From Permianibacter aggregans (GTDB lineage Bacteria > Pseudomonadota > Gammaproteobacteria > Enterobacterales > Permianibacteraceae), in contig NZ_CP037953.1 of the NCBI RefSeq assembly GCF_009756665.1, forward strand, positions 3,038,001 through 3,102,000: a stretch of DNA of 64,000 bases, in the 5' to 3' direction. This document shows positions 1 through 7,389 of the stretch, one piece after another (within the stretch, counting starts at the first letter, position 1; every line of letters starts with the position of its first letter). Made by a program: the position numbers and the translations under genes. Under the pieces are notes generated by a model. It did no database searches, had not been told where the DNA came from, and saw only the letters and a program-made list of their open reading frames with translations.

Positions 1-201
<201 letters not shown>

Positions 202-214
202 TCGGCGAGCCGTT

Positions 215-232
215 TGTGAGAGATCGCTTACA
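215..232 (+). promoter_or_regulatory. GacA/UvrY-type upstream activating sequence for sRNA 1
   Basis: An 18-bp imperfect palindrome, TGTGAG-N6-CTTACA. It matches the known GacA box TGTAAG-N6-CTTACA at 11 of 12 defined positions. Its centre is about 170 bp before the proposed start of the first GGA-rich RNA, the distance reported for rsm sRNA promoters. A second box with the same single deviation lies before the second RNA. Confidence 0.8.
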
Positions 233-249
233 GTGCTGTGGGCGATCTC
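220..249 (+). terminator. Possible dapB terminator hairpin overlapping the GacA box
   Basis: GAGATCGC (220-227) can pair with GCGATCTC (242-249) across a 14-nt loop, 18 bp after the dapB stop. The following tract is only CCGTTTGT, so intrinsic termination would be weak. The left arm overlaps the GacA box. It could simply be chance pairing with the palindromic box. Confidence 0.35.
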
Positions 250-381
250 CGTTTGTCGCGTTGCGAAAGCAGGTAAGCGGATTGAGAAGTGGTTTTAGTA
301 TTGCCGCATAACTTTATGATTTTAAATGGAAATTCTGGTTTCAATGAGTCAGGCAAACAAGCCCTGCGTTCAGTAGCTTGG

Positions 382-387
382 TTATGA
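382..387 (+). promoter_or_regulatory. Possible -10 element of sRNA 1
   Basis: TTATGA is the best -10-like hexamer at the position predicted by analogy with the second sRNA, giving a start near 394. No good -35 hexamer is visible, which is compatible with an activator-dependent promoter. Confidence 0.35.
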
Positions 388-393
388 GCAAGT

Positions 394-559
394 GAGCCAG
401 GCCGGAAATTTTCCGTACACTGGCGGCTCGTAAACGGAACTTACGACTGGGACCAAAGCTAAGGACAAGCTGAGCAGGGACGGTGCAGGGAGCACAAACG
501 TTTCACAGGACGAAACATAGGCGAAGTAAAAAGGGCAGAGCGAACACTCTGCCCTTTTT
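394..559 (+). ncRNA. CsrA/RsmA-sequestering sRNA 1 (RsmY/RsmZ/CsrB-like)
   Basis: A GGA-rich RNA gene of about 166 nt without a convincing ORF. At least four short stems present GGA in the loop: TCGTAA/TTACGA at 428-446, AGCT/AGCT at 457-471, GTGC/GCAC at 483-495 and GTTTC/GAAAC at 500-516. Such hairpins are the binding sites by which CsrB/RsmY-type RNAs titrate the translational repressor CsrA/RsmA. The gene ends in a strong intrinsic terminator and has a GacA box upstream. The 5' end is estimated, not seen. The exact Rfam family is not decided. Confidence 0.8.
528..559 (+). terminator. Intrinsic terminator of sRNA 1
   Basis: AAAAAGGGCAGAG, a CGAACA loop, then CTCTGCCC and a T run form a perfect 8-bp GC-rich stem followed by U residues, extended by A-T pairs on both sides. 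Confidence 0.9.
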
Positions 560-712
560 CTTTTTCGGCCGAAAAGTGACTATCCCTTCAGCGAAGAAAA
601 AATTGCTCGCCGACCATCCAAATCGAACACGCTTTAATAGCGTCCATTTGCCCGACTCAACGGAATAAGCAAAACTCTGTTCATTGCCGAATGTAGGATT
701 TGCCCGTCGGTT

Positions 713-730
713 TGTGAGATATCTCTTACA
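713..730 (+). promoter_or_regulatory. GacA/UvrY-type upstream activating sequence for sRNA 2
   Basis: TGTGAG-N6-CTTACA, the same 18-bp arrangement as at 215-232 and with the same G-for-A deviation from the GacA consensus. Its centre is about 168 bp before the predicted start of the second sRNA. Confidence 0.8.
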
Positions 731-877
731 AGCGTGTGCGTCAACGTGGTGACTCGCTGTTTCAGATAACCCAAGAAAGCTTGTATCTCACTGATTTAAA
801 AGGAAATACATATATTTCGATTGGATGGCAAACGGAGTTGTTCAGTTTTTGAACGGTGAAATTCGACGGATCTACCC

Positions 878-883
878 GATAAT
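878..883 (+). promoter_or_regulatory. -10 element of sRNA 2
   Basis: GATAAT differs from the sigma-70 -10 consensus by one base and sits 7 bp before the first GGA hairpin. No clear -35 box lies at 16-18 bp, as expected for a promoter driven from the distant GacA box. Confidence 0.55.
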
Positions 884-889
884 GCTCCC

Positions 890-1082
890 CGTGCAGGACG
901 CACACGGAATGGAAAACACCAGGATGGTGGATAGCCAGGATGGCTGCAAGGATGGAACAGGGAACGGCAGGACGCCGGCAAAGGATGAACGATTCACCAG
1001 GATGGTGACCAGGGAAGTGCACAGGACGTGCTTGCCTCAAGGGAACGGGCTTGCAAAAAAGAGCGCATCGGCGCTCTTTTTT
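890..1082 (+). ncRNA. CsrA/RsmA-sequestering sRNA 2 (CsrB/RsmZ-like)
   Basis: An RNA gene of about 193 nt with a dense array of AGGA(T/C)/GGGA motifs. Six perfect short stems display AGGAT or AGGAC: GTGC/GCAC 891-903, CACC/GGTG 917-929, AGCC/GGCT 933-945, CGGC/GCCG 965-977, TCACC/GGTGA 994-1008 and GCAC/GTGC 1019-1031. Further GGA motifs lie between them. This is the hallmark of CsrB/CsrC/RsmZ RNAs, which bind several CsrA/RsmA dimers. The GacA box, a -10 element and a terminator complete the gene. The short ORFs crossing it are products of the repeats. Confidence 0.88.
1055..1082 (+). terminator. Intrinsic terminator of sRNA 2
   Basis: AAAAAAGAGCGC, an ATCG loop, then GCGCTC and six T residues: a perfect stem with a U tract directly after the last GGA element. 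Confidence 0.92.
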
Positions 1083-1122
1083 GTTGGGCGCGTCCCTGCG
1101 CCCAACCCTTCGGGCTGACGCT

Positions 1123-1145
1123 AAAAAGCGCTCCAGGCGCTTTTT
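1123..1145. terminator. Bidirectional terminator between sRNA 2 and the UDG gene
   Basis: AAAAAGCGC, a TCCAG loop and GCGCTTTTT form a symmetric stem with T runs on either strand. It can back up termination of sRNA 2 and end the minus-strand glycosylase transcript, whose stop codon is at 1211. Confidence 0.75.
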
Positions 1146-1210
1146 TGTTTCCGGCGTTTTTCGTCAACTGCATTCAACTTTTGTGCGGCGTATACAGTAA
1201 GCATTTACTT

Positions 1211-1789
1211 TCATTTTTCCCCGATTGCCGCAACCCTCTGTCTCAAATAAGGCAACAGCTCCGCGTCAAACCACGGGTTCTGTTTCAGCCAGCGCTGGTT
1301 GCGTGGGCTTGGGTGCGGAAGTGGCAGCAACTCAGGAAGGTATTCGCGCCAACGGCGTACGGTGTCGGTCACCGAGTCCTTACCGCCGAAATAATGTGCC
1401 TGAGCGTAGCGACCGATAACTAACGTCAATTCGATATTCGGCAGCTTTGCCATCAATGCTTGTCGCCATGCCGGTGCACATTCCGGTCGGGGTGGCAGGT
1501 CGCCCTGACGGCCTGTGCCGGGAAAACAAAAGCCCATCGGCAGGATCGCGAACTGAGTGGCGTCGTAGAAGCGTTGCTCCTCAACATCGAGCCACTGTCG
1601 CAAACGCTCACCGCTGATATCCGCGAACGGCTTGCCGGCATCGTGTGCGCGTCGGCCTGGTGCCTGGCCAACAATCAGTATCCGGGCTTGCCTGCCGGCC
1701 TGCAGAATCGGTTTCGGCGCCAGCGGCAAATGGGCGGCGCAAAGCTGGCAGGCGCGCACCTGCGCCAGCAAGGTTTTCAGTGTTGGCAT
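1211..1789 (-). CDS. Uracil-DNA glycosylase superfamily protein, family-4-like with FeS cysteines
   Basis: A 192-aa protein of the UDG superfamily (COG1573 type). It would excise uracil, or a related damaged base, from DNA to start base-excision repair. The first motif is GQAPG (41-45) and the second LPHPSPRN (157-164), matching the water-activating and minor-groove loops. Cys14, Cys17, Cys88 and Cys104 have the C-x2-C...C-x15-C spacing of the 4Fe-4S site of family 4 enzymes. The gene is divergent from the pectinacetylesterase gene and ends before a bidirectional terminator. Substrate preference is not visible. It is not the classic family-1 Ung. Confidence 0.82.
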   Translation of the reverse strand: MPTLKTLLAQVRACQLCAAHLPLAPKPILQAGRQARILIVGQAPGRRAHDAGKPFADISGERLRQWLDVEEQRFYDATQFAILPMGFCFPGTGRQGDLPPRPECAPAWRQALMAKLPNIELTLVIGRYAQAHYFGGKDSVTDTVRRWREYLPELLPLPHPSPRNQRWLKQNPWFDAELLPYLRQRVAAIGEK

Positions 1790-2020
1790 CGTCTCTACTT
1801 CAGTTCTGCCTGTTCAATGGATGTCGCCGTTATCAGGCCGTTACAACCTTAGACATTTTTGTCCGGGTGTTGCGCAGCAGCGTGAACTGGCCCGTCCGTT
1901 GATCTAGTCTCATCGCAGGTCACACCAGTGGAGAGCGGTGTGGCCGCGACGTCGTAATTCGGTCGGGGTTGCCCGAATCCCGTTTCTGCCGAATCTGCTC
2001 GCCTTGCATCACTTCCGTTT

Positions 2021-2038
2021 CGATGCCGTTCGGCATCG
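2021..2038 (+). promoter_or_regulatory. Perfect 8-bp inverted repeat in the leader of the esterase gene
   Basis: CGATGCCG-TT-CGGCATCG ends 32 bp before the chosen start codon at 2071. It may be an operator or a hairpin in the mRNA leader. A second inverted repeat, CACACC...GGTGTG (1921-1942), lies further upstream with GGA in its loop. Function is not evident. Confidence 0.4.
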
Positions 2039-2070
2039 TTCTCGATGTGTTTTGCCTGGAGGCCCACGCA

Positions 2071-3489
2071 ATGAATGGAATATTCCGTCGATTTTCCCGT
2101 TTCACCCACTACCTGTTACTGCCAGTACTGGCAACGCTGACATTTGCGATGCCAGTGCGCGCCGAGTTAGGTGATTACTCGGCCTGGCAGACGTTTCTGA
2201 ACCTGTTCAATCCACCGAAAGCCGACAACAAAGTCACGCCGGATCAACGACAGGGCGATTACCCGCTGCTGGCCAATCCTGGTGGCTTCAATGCCGGCTT
2301 TTCACCCGGCAATTACTACGCCTGGCAAACCGTGAAGCTGGCGCCGGAAACCGGTGCTGTGTGCGGCAACGGCTCGACCTATAAATTTTTCGTCAACCGG
2401 GTGCCGAATACCCGCAACACGATTATTTATCTGGAAGGTGGCGGTGCCTGTTGGGATTACGCTTCCTGTTCCGGTGCCGCCGGTATTCGCGGCGCGCGCA
2501 ATCCGAATGGTATTCCCGATGACTACATGAGCCTGATGAATCCGGGCGCGTCTCTGGTTTCGCCATTTGTTGTGCGTTTGCATCCGTGGACCCGGACCAA
2601 AACCCAGAACTGGAATATGGTCTATGTGCCGTATTGCACCGGCGATATTTATTCCGGTGACAAGGTGGCGATTTATGAAGACGAGAACGGCCAGAATGCG
2701 CCACTGGTTTGGCATCACAACGGTTTGCGCAATATGCGTGCCGTGCTCAGTTGGTTGAAAGACAATCTGCAGCGCCCAACGCAATTGTTGACCACCGGTT
2801 GCAGTGCCGGTGGCGCCGGTTCGCTAACCAACTATGCCCATATTCGCCGCGACATGGAGCCAACCAAAGGTTTTCTGATCGACGATTCCGGGCCGGTTTT
2901 TGCCGCGCCTGTTGGCGGCAATGATAGCCAGTACCCGAGCATTCGCCTGCAAAATCATATTCGTAGTGCCTGGGGTTTAAGCAACGGTCCGCTGTCGTAC
3001 ATGTTGGCCGAACTCGGACCGTATGGTTTGAATCTGAACAATCTCGGTACGATTTATTCGGCGCTGTCATCGCGTTGGTCGGCAGACCGATTGGGGCATA
3101 CCCATTTCTGGCAGGATCTGAATTATTCCTCGTATTCCTACGAGCGTTTCTATGAGGATATTTTCAACGATCCGGATCAGGCCAGCCGTCAGGCGAAAAT
3201 CAAAGCGCGCTGGGCGGTGGATACCGACCGGCTGAAAACAACACTGAACGGGCTGAATAATTTCGGCGGCTACTTCCCGCAATTCCGCGCCGTCAATGAA
3301 AGCCATTGCACGTCAATCATCGAGTTTGCCAATGCCGATATTCAGGAGCAGGGCCTGGAGCTCGATCACTTCATCAACAATGTGTTGAACGGCAGCGGCA
3401 ATGTTATGGATGCATCGGAAAGCAGTCCACAGCAGGATTACAACAAGCCGTTCAATTTGCTGTATTGGACATTGGATCAATTGCTCTGA
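2071..3489 (+). CDS. Secreted pectinacetylesterase-family hydrolase
   Basis: A 472-aa protein with an N-terminal signal peptide (Arg-rich start, hydrophobic core YLLLPVLATLTFA, then VRA). The body matches the pectinacetylesterase/Notum family (PF03283): an oxyanion segment IYLEGGGACW, the nucleophile motif TTGCSAGG, the acid segment LIDDSG and a late NESHC histidine. It probably deacetylates a carbohydrate or other ester outside the cytoplasm; the true substrate is unknown. ATG 2071 is preferred over the longer frame from 1969 because a TGGAGG ribosome site lies just upstream and the signal peptide then starts at the N-terminus. It is monocistronic, closed by a terminator. Confidence 0.82.
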   Translation: MNGIFRRFSRFTHYLLLPVLATLTFAMPVRAELGDYSAWQTFLNLFNPPKADNKVTPDQRQGDYPLLANPGGFNAGFSPGNYYAWQTVKLAPETGAVCGNGSTYKFFVNRVPNTRNTIIYLEGGGACWDYASCSGAAGIRGARNPNGIPDDYMSLMNPGASLVSPFVVRLHPWTRTKTQNWNMVYVPYCTGDIYSGDKVAIYEDENGQNAPLVWHHNGLRNMRAVLSWLKDNLQRPTQLLTTGCSAGGAGSLTNYAHIRRDMEPTKGFLIDDSGPVFAAPVGGNDSQYPSIRLQNHIRSAWGLSNGPLSYMLAELGPYGLNLNNLGTIYSALSSRWSADRLGHTHFWQDLNYSSYSYERFYEDIFNDPDQASRQAKIKARWAVDTDRLKTTLNGLNNFGGYFPQFRAVNESHCTSIIEFANADIQEQGLELDHFINNVLNGSGNVMDASESSPQQDYNKPFNLLYWTLDQLL

Positions 3490-3510
3490 TGGATGATGAG
3501 CGAAGAAAGA

Positions 3511-3539
3511 AAAAAGAGCGCCAATGTGGCGCTCTTTTT
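3511..3539. terminator. Bidirectional intrinsic terminator
   Basis: AAAAAGAGCGCC, an AATGT loop, then GGCGCTCTTTTT. It is symmetric and lies between the convergent esterase gene and the minus-strand operon ending at 3561, so it can serve both. Confidence 0.88.
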
Positions 3540-3560
3540 ATGAAGCAGTTCTAAAAGCGG

Positions 3561-4205
3561 TTAACCCCCGTCGTCTTCAGACCCGGCTCCCATCGCTTCA
3601 ATCCGCGCCTGCTGCAAGCGCTGACGCAGATATTCATCGCGGCTCAAACCATCGGGAATCGTTGTCATTCCGCGCACTTCATTGACGATATCCATCTCCC
3701 TACGTTTGTACTCGATGAATTTGGGATCGGGGTTGGCAAGCCAAGCCTGCTCGCTGGCGTCGGATATGGCCTGGTATTGATCAATCAGCGCTTTCGCTCG
3801 GTCTTTGTAGTCTTGCTCGTCACCGGCGGTATATTTCAGCATCGCCAACTTCAGGATCAGCGCTTCCATTGGCAGCAATTTGCCTTGTTGTTCGTAGTGC
3901 TCGGTGCCCTGTTTGATGTCATTCATCTGCTTACGTCGTTGTTCGGCATCGAGCTCCTTGGCTTGTTCAAAAAACTCGCGGGTTTGCTGCTGGAACTCGT
4001 TGTAGGCGTAATATTCCTGAACCGACTTGGGGACTTCGCCCGGTGTGATATCCCTAACCAATTCGTCACCGACGCTGACCGGCGCAGGAACAACCGCAGG
4101 CTGGTCCGCTAAATCGGTTTCACTCTGTTCCAGCTTCAGCGTCAACCACCAAACCGCAAAAACCAGCACCAGTAGTAGTGCTGTGATACCGATAAAACGC
4201 TTCAT
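3561..4205 (-). CDS. Membrane-anchored hypothetical protein, helical periplasmic domain
   Basis: I do not recognise this 214-aa protein. It starts MKRF and has one hydrophobic helix (about residues 4-23), then a Pro/Val-rich linker. The rest is a charged Gln/Glu-rich, mainly helical region with possible coiled coil (about 60-200) and an acidic SEDDGG tail. The topology suggests an inner-membrane anchor with the bulk in the periplasm. The overall build recalls lipase-specific foldases and similar accessory proteins, but I see no diagnostic motif, so this is only a comparison. It is the last gene of the operon that includes panBC, 30 bp after the UPF0016 gene. Confidence 0.65.
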   Translation of the reverse strand: MKRFIGITALLLVLVFAVWWLTLKLEQSETDLADQPAVVPAPVSVGDELVRDITPGEVPKSVQEYYAYNEFQQQTREFFEQAKELDAEQRRKQMNDIKQGTEHYEQQGKLLPMEALILKLAMLKYTAGDEQDYKDRAKALIDQYQAISDASEQAWLANPDPKFIEYKRREMDIVNEVRGMTTIPDGLSRDEYLRQRLQQARIEAMGAGSEDDGG

Positions 4206-4235
4206 TCGATGCCCTCCGTTTGCCGGTGGCGTCTT

Positions 4236-4508
4236 TCAGGCGCGCCACAGTGTCCAGATACCAATCACAATAAAACCGATACCCGCAGCATAGTGCAAAT
4301 ATTTTTCGTTGATGTATTGACTGAGCAGTGCGCCGGCCAAAACGCCAATGGCACTGGCGACCACCAGCGCTGCCGAGGCCGCGAAGAAAATCTGCCATTT
4401 GCTGGTGTGCTGATCGGTGGCGAATAGCATTGTCGCCAACTGGGTTTTATCGCCAAGTTCAGCAATCAATACCGTGCCAAAAATAGTTAAAAAGATTTTC
4501 CAATCCAT
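4236..4508 (-). CDS. UPF0016/TMEM165-Gdt1 family membrane protein, single-repeat form
   Basis: A 90-aa integral membrane protein with three predicted helices. The family motif E-x-G-D-K-T is present as ELGDKT near residue 17. Characterised relatives (MneA, Gdt1, TMEM165) transport Mn2+ or Ca2+ and carry two copies of the motif in one chain. This protein has one copy, so a functional unit would need a dimer. The start lies 3 bp after the panC stop, so the two are translated from one mRNA. Manganese export is inferred from the family. Confidence 0.8.
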   Translation of the reverse strand: MDWKIFLTIFGTVLIAELGDKTQLATMLFATDQHTSKWQIFFAASAALVVASAIGVLAGALLSQYINEKYLHYAAGIGFIVIGIWTLWRA

Positions 4509-4511
4509 TTT

Positions 4512-5360
4512 TCAGTTCACCACCTGAATATTGTCGATCAGTCGAGCTTTACCAAGAAAGGCGGCGGCCAGCACGACAAACCGCTGATCTTCGATGGCCG
4601 GCTCCAGCAAATCCTCATGCCGGCGAATGGCAAAATAATCCGGGCGCAAACCGGCTTTGTCGATGGTCAATCTTGCTTGTTGTTCCAGCTTGGCAAAATC
4701 ACGTTCACCGTTGCGCAATTGTTCCGCGCAAGTCGTCAATGCTTGATAGATGACTGGCGCCTGCAAGCGCTCTTCCGGCGTCAGGTAACCATTGCGAGAA
4801 GACAGCGCCAGGCCATCGCTGGCACGTTTCGTTGGCGCGCCAATAATCTCAATCGGCACGAACAAATCGGCCACCATCTGGCGTATGACCATCAGTTGCT
4901 GAAAATCTTTTTCACCAAACACCGCGACATCCGGCTGCACCAGGTTAAACAGCTTGCTAACGATGGTGGCGACGCCGCGGAAATGGCCGGGACGAGAGGC
5001 GCCACAGAGAATTGATGAGAGCCGCGGCACTTCGACAAAGGTCTGTACTTCGGTGCCCTGCGGGTACATGGTTTTGTCATCCGGTAGAAACAGCCCATCG
5101 ACTTTTTTATCCTGCAGGATGATGGTATCGGCATCGAGCGTGCGCGGATATTTCGACCAGTCTTCATTGAGACCGAACTGCATCGGATTCACGTAAATGC
5201 TGGCGATGACCTTGTCGGCATGTTCACGGGCTTGCTCAAACAGCGAGGCATGGCCTTCATGCAAATTGCCCATCGTCGGTACAAAAGCGATGCGTAAACC
5301 CGCCATACGCCATTCACGCACCTGGGCACGCAAATCCGCCAATTGTTCAAACCGTTTCAT
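4512..5360 (-). CDS. panC: Pantothenate synthetase
   Basis: A 282-aa PanC that joins pantoate to beta-alanine with ATP, the last step of vitamin B5 synthesis. Visible motifs are the nucleotidyltransferase signature PTMGNLHEGH near the N-terminus, then GEKDFQQL and SSRNGYL. The frame stays open upstream to 5606, but ATG 5360 gives MKRFEQLADL, which matches the normal PanC start and length. It follows panB by 55 bp. No panD is present in this cluster. Confidence 0.95.
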   Translation of the reverse strand: MKRFEQLADLRAQVREWRMAGLRIAFVPTMGNLHEGHASLFEQAREHADKVIASIYVNPMQFGLNEDWSKYPRTLDADTIILQDKKVDGLFLPDDKTMYPQGTEVQTFVEVPRLSSILCGASRPGHFRGVATIVSKLFNLVQPDVAVFGEKDFQQLMVIRQMVADLFVPIEIIGAPTKRASDGLALSSRNGYLTPEERLQAPVIYQALTTCAEQLRNGERDFAKLEQQARLTIDKAGLRPDYFAIRRHEDLLEPAIEDQRFVVLAAAFLGKARLIDNIQVVN

Positions 5361-5415
5361 GCTGCAGTTCCGACAAGGAAGGGGCCGGCATTGTAGCGTG
5401 AACGCTATCGCCTGT

Positions 5416-6237
5416 TCAGCTGAAGCTGTGTTCGGGGCCGGGGAAGCGCTTTTCACGCACGGCCGCGACGTAGGCAGCCACCGCCGCCTGGATATCGCCT
5501 TGTGCTTCAGCCATGAAATTATGGGAAAACTTCGGCCGCTTGCCGGGTGTGATGCCGAGCATGTCCTGCAGCACCAGTACCTGACCGTCGGTATCGACAC
5601 CGGCACCGATACCGATGACCGGAATGGTCAGTTCGCCGCTGATGATTCTGGCGAGCTCGCTTGGTACGCATTCGAGCACCAGCATACGCGCACCGGAGGC
5701 TTGCAAGGCTTCGGCATCGAAGCGCATTTTCGTTGCCGCTTCCGGTTCACGGCCCTGCACTTTGTAACCACCAAGGGCATCGACCGATTGCGGCGTCAAA
5801 CCCAAATGGGCACAAACCGGAATGCCGCGATCGCTCAAGGCTTTGACGCTTTCGCACAGCCAGGTGCCGCCTTCGACTTTGACCATATGGGCGCCGGCCT
5901 GCATCAATGCTGCCGCGTTCTGTAGCGTTTGCTCAACGGTGGCGTAGGCCATGTAGGGCATATCAGCGATCAAAAGCGCGTGCTGATTGGTGCGCGCGAC
6001 GGCTCGCATATGATGGATCATGTCCTGCATCGTCACCGGTACGGTGCTGTCTAGCCCAAGCATGACATTACCCAGCGAATCGCCGACCAGAACCACATCG
6101 ACGCCGGCCTCATTGACGACGCGTGAAAAGCTGGCGTCGTAAGCGGTAATCACGACGATCTTGTCGCCATTTTTTTTCATTTCCTGCAAACGCGGCAGAG
6201 TGATTTTCGGCTGACTGGAAGTCGAATGCTGGCTCAT
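5416..6237 (-). CDS. panB: 3-methyl-2-oxobutanoate hydroxymethyltransferase
   Basis: A 273-aa PanB that makes ketopantoate from alpha-ketoisovalerate and methylene-tetrahydrofolate. It shows ITAYDASFSRVVNEAG, the metal-binding VLVGDSLGNVMLG, VKVEGG and HLGLTPQ motifs in order. The frame continues upstream to 6321, overlapping the kinase gene, but ATG 6237 gives the usual PanB N-terminus and lies 28 bp after the kinase stop. It belongs to the folK-kinase-panB-panC operon; folK and panB both connect to folate chemistry. Confidence 0.95.
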   Translation of the reverse strand: MSQHSTSSQPKITLPRLQEMKKNGDKIVVITAYDASFSRVVNEAGVDVVLVGDSLGNVMLGLDSTVPVTMQDMIHHMRAVARTNQHALLIADMPYMAYATVEQTLQNAAALMQAGAHMVKVEGGTWLCESVKALSDRGIPVCAHLGLTPQSVDALGGYKVQGREPEAATKMRFDAEALQASGARMLVLECVPSELARIISGELTIPVIGIGAGVDTDGQVLVLQDMLGITPGKRPKFSHNFMAEAQGDIQAAVAAYVAAVREKRFPGPEHSFS

Positions 6238-6265
6238 GGTCAAGTCTCGTTTTAAAGCCCGCGAT

Positions 6266-6910
6266 TCAGGCTTGTGGATTGAAATAATGACGGCCGCTGC
6301 GGGTCGCGTTGATGCGCTCAACCAACTGCTGGAAGTGATTGCTGTTGCCGACCAGATCCAGTTCGGCGGTGTTGACGATCAGCAGCGGTGAGGCGACATA
6401 GAAATGGAAAAACTGAGTGTAGGCATCAACGAGTTTGGTCAGGTATTCCTTACTGATCCCCGCTTCGATGCGACGGTTGCGACGACGGATACGATCCATC
6501 AGCACAGTGGTCGGTGCATGCAGGTAAACGACCAGATCCGGTTGCGGCGTTTGTATCGTCGTTTGCGCATAAACCGTTTCGTACAGCGCCAGCTCGTCGT
6601 CATCAAGATTCAGGCGCGCAAACAGCGCGTCCTTGTCCATCAGGTAATCACTGATCGTCAGCGGCGCGAACATGTCCTGCTGACGCAAGCCTTGCAGCTG
6701 CCGCATGCGTTGAAACAGGAAAAATAATTGCGTCGGCAGCGCCGATTGTTTCGGGTTTTGATAGAAACGTTCGAGAAACGGATTTTCTTCCGGCATTTCC
6801 AGCAGCGTTTGCGCGCTCAGGGTATCCGCCAAACGCATGGCAAGCGAGGTTTTGCCGACGCCAATCGGCCCTTCAACCGCAATGAAACGCAATGCCTTGG
6901 CCGTGTTCAA
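6266..6910 (-). CDS. Deoxynucleoside kinase family protein
   Basis: A 214-aa P-loop kinase. The Walker A is GPIGVGKTS (residues 14-22). A DYLMDKD segment lies near residue 100, and the Arg-rich lid RIRRRNRRIE near 145. This build belongs to the deoxyadenosine/deoxyguanosine kinase family (dNK). It would phosphorylate deoxynucleosides for salvage with ATP; the preferred base cannot be read from sequence. The start overlaps the folK stop by 4 bp (ATGA). A kinase of this family between folK and panB is common in gammaproteobacteria. Confidence 0.88.
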   Translation of the reverse strand: MNTAKALRFIAVEGPIGVGKTSLAMRLADTLSAQTLLEMPEENPFLERFYQNPKQSALPTQLFFLFQRMRQLQGLRQQDMFAPLTISDYLMDKDALFARLNLDDDELALYETVYAQTTIQTPQPDLVVYLHAPTTVLMDRIRRRNRRIEAGISKEYLTKLVDAYTQFFHFYVASPLLIVNTAELDLVGNSNHFQQLVERINATRSGRHYFNPQA

Positions 6911-7389
6911 AATACACTCAATCCTTCACGCGACAATTGCTCGGCCAGATCACGCAGCGCAGTGCCATCTGGCAGCTTCAAATCCGGTGCAATATCCAGC
7001 AGCGGAAATACCACAAATGGGCGTTGGTGCAGGGCGTAATGCGGCACCTGCAAATCCGCCGTGTGGATGACCGCATTATCGTACAGCAATAGATCCAGAT
7101 CCAGCGTACGGCTGGCCCAGCGTTGCTGACGTATCCGGCCCTGTTGATTTTCGATTTGCTGCAGTTGTTGCAGCAATTGACGGGCAGTCAATGTTGTCGC
7201 TATCGCCGCGACGGCATTGCAGTAATCGTTTTGCGCCATGCCGGCCAGCGGTGCCGAGCGATAGAACGGGGACGCATTCAGTAGCGTGCTGTCGGGCATA
7301 TTGGCCAACGCTTGCAGCGCCCGTTGCAGTTGTTGGCGCGGGTCATCGAGATTACTGCCTAGCCCGATATAGGCGGTGATGGCCGTCAT
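6907..7389 (-). CDS. folK: 2-amino-4-hydroxy-6-hydroxymethyldihydropteridine pyrophosphokinase
   Basis: A 160-aa HPPK that transfers pyrophosphate from ATP to hydroxymethyldihydropterin in folate synthesis. Family landmarks are YIGLGSNL at the N-terminus, SPFYRSAPL, and the signature RWASRTLDLDLLLY. The start shares one base with the pcnB stop (TGATG) and the end overlaps the kinase start by 4 bp, so translation is probably coupled. The length is normal. Confidence 0.95.
   Translation of the reverse strand: MTAITAYIGLGSNLDDPRQQLQRALQALANMPDSTLLNASPFYRSAPLAGMAQNDYCNAVAAIATTLTARQLLQQLQQIENQQGRIRQQRWASRTLDLDLLLYDNAVIHTADLQVPHYALHQRPFVVFPLLDIAPDLKLPDGTALRDLAEQLSREGLSVF

Noticed and set aside
483-668. 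Short reading frame across the end of sRNA 1
   Set aside because: It starts within the GGA hairpins and crosses the terminator; no ribosome site and low-complexity product.
825-1118. 97-codon frame covering sRNA 2
   Set aside because: The frame is a by-product of the GGA repeats and passes through an intrinsic terminator; the hairpin pattern explains the sequence better.
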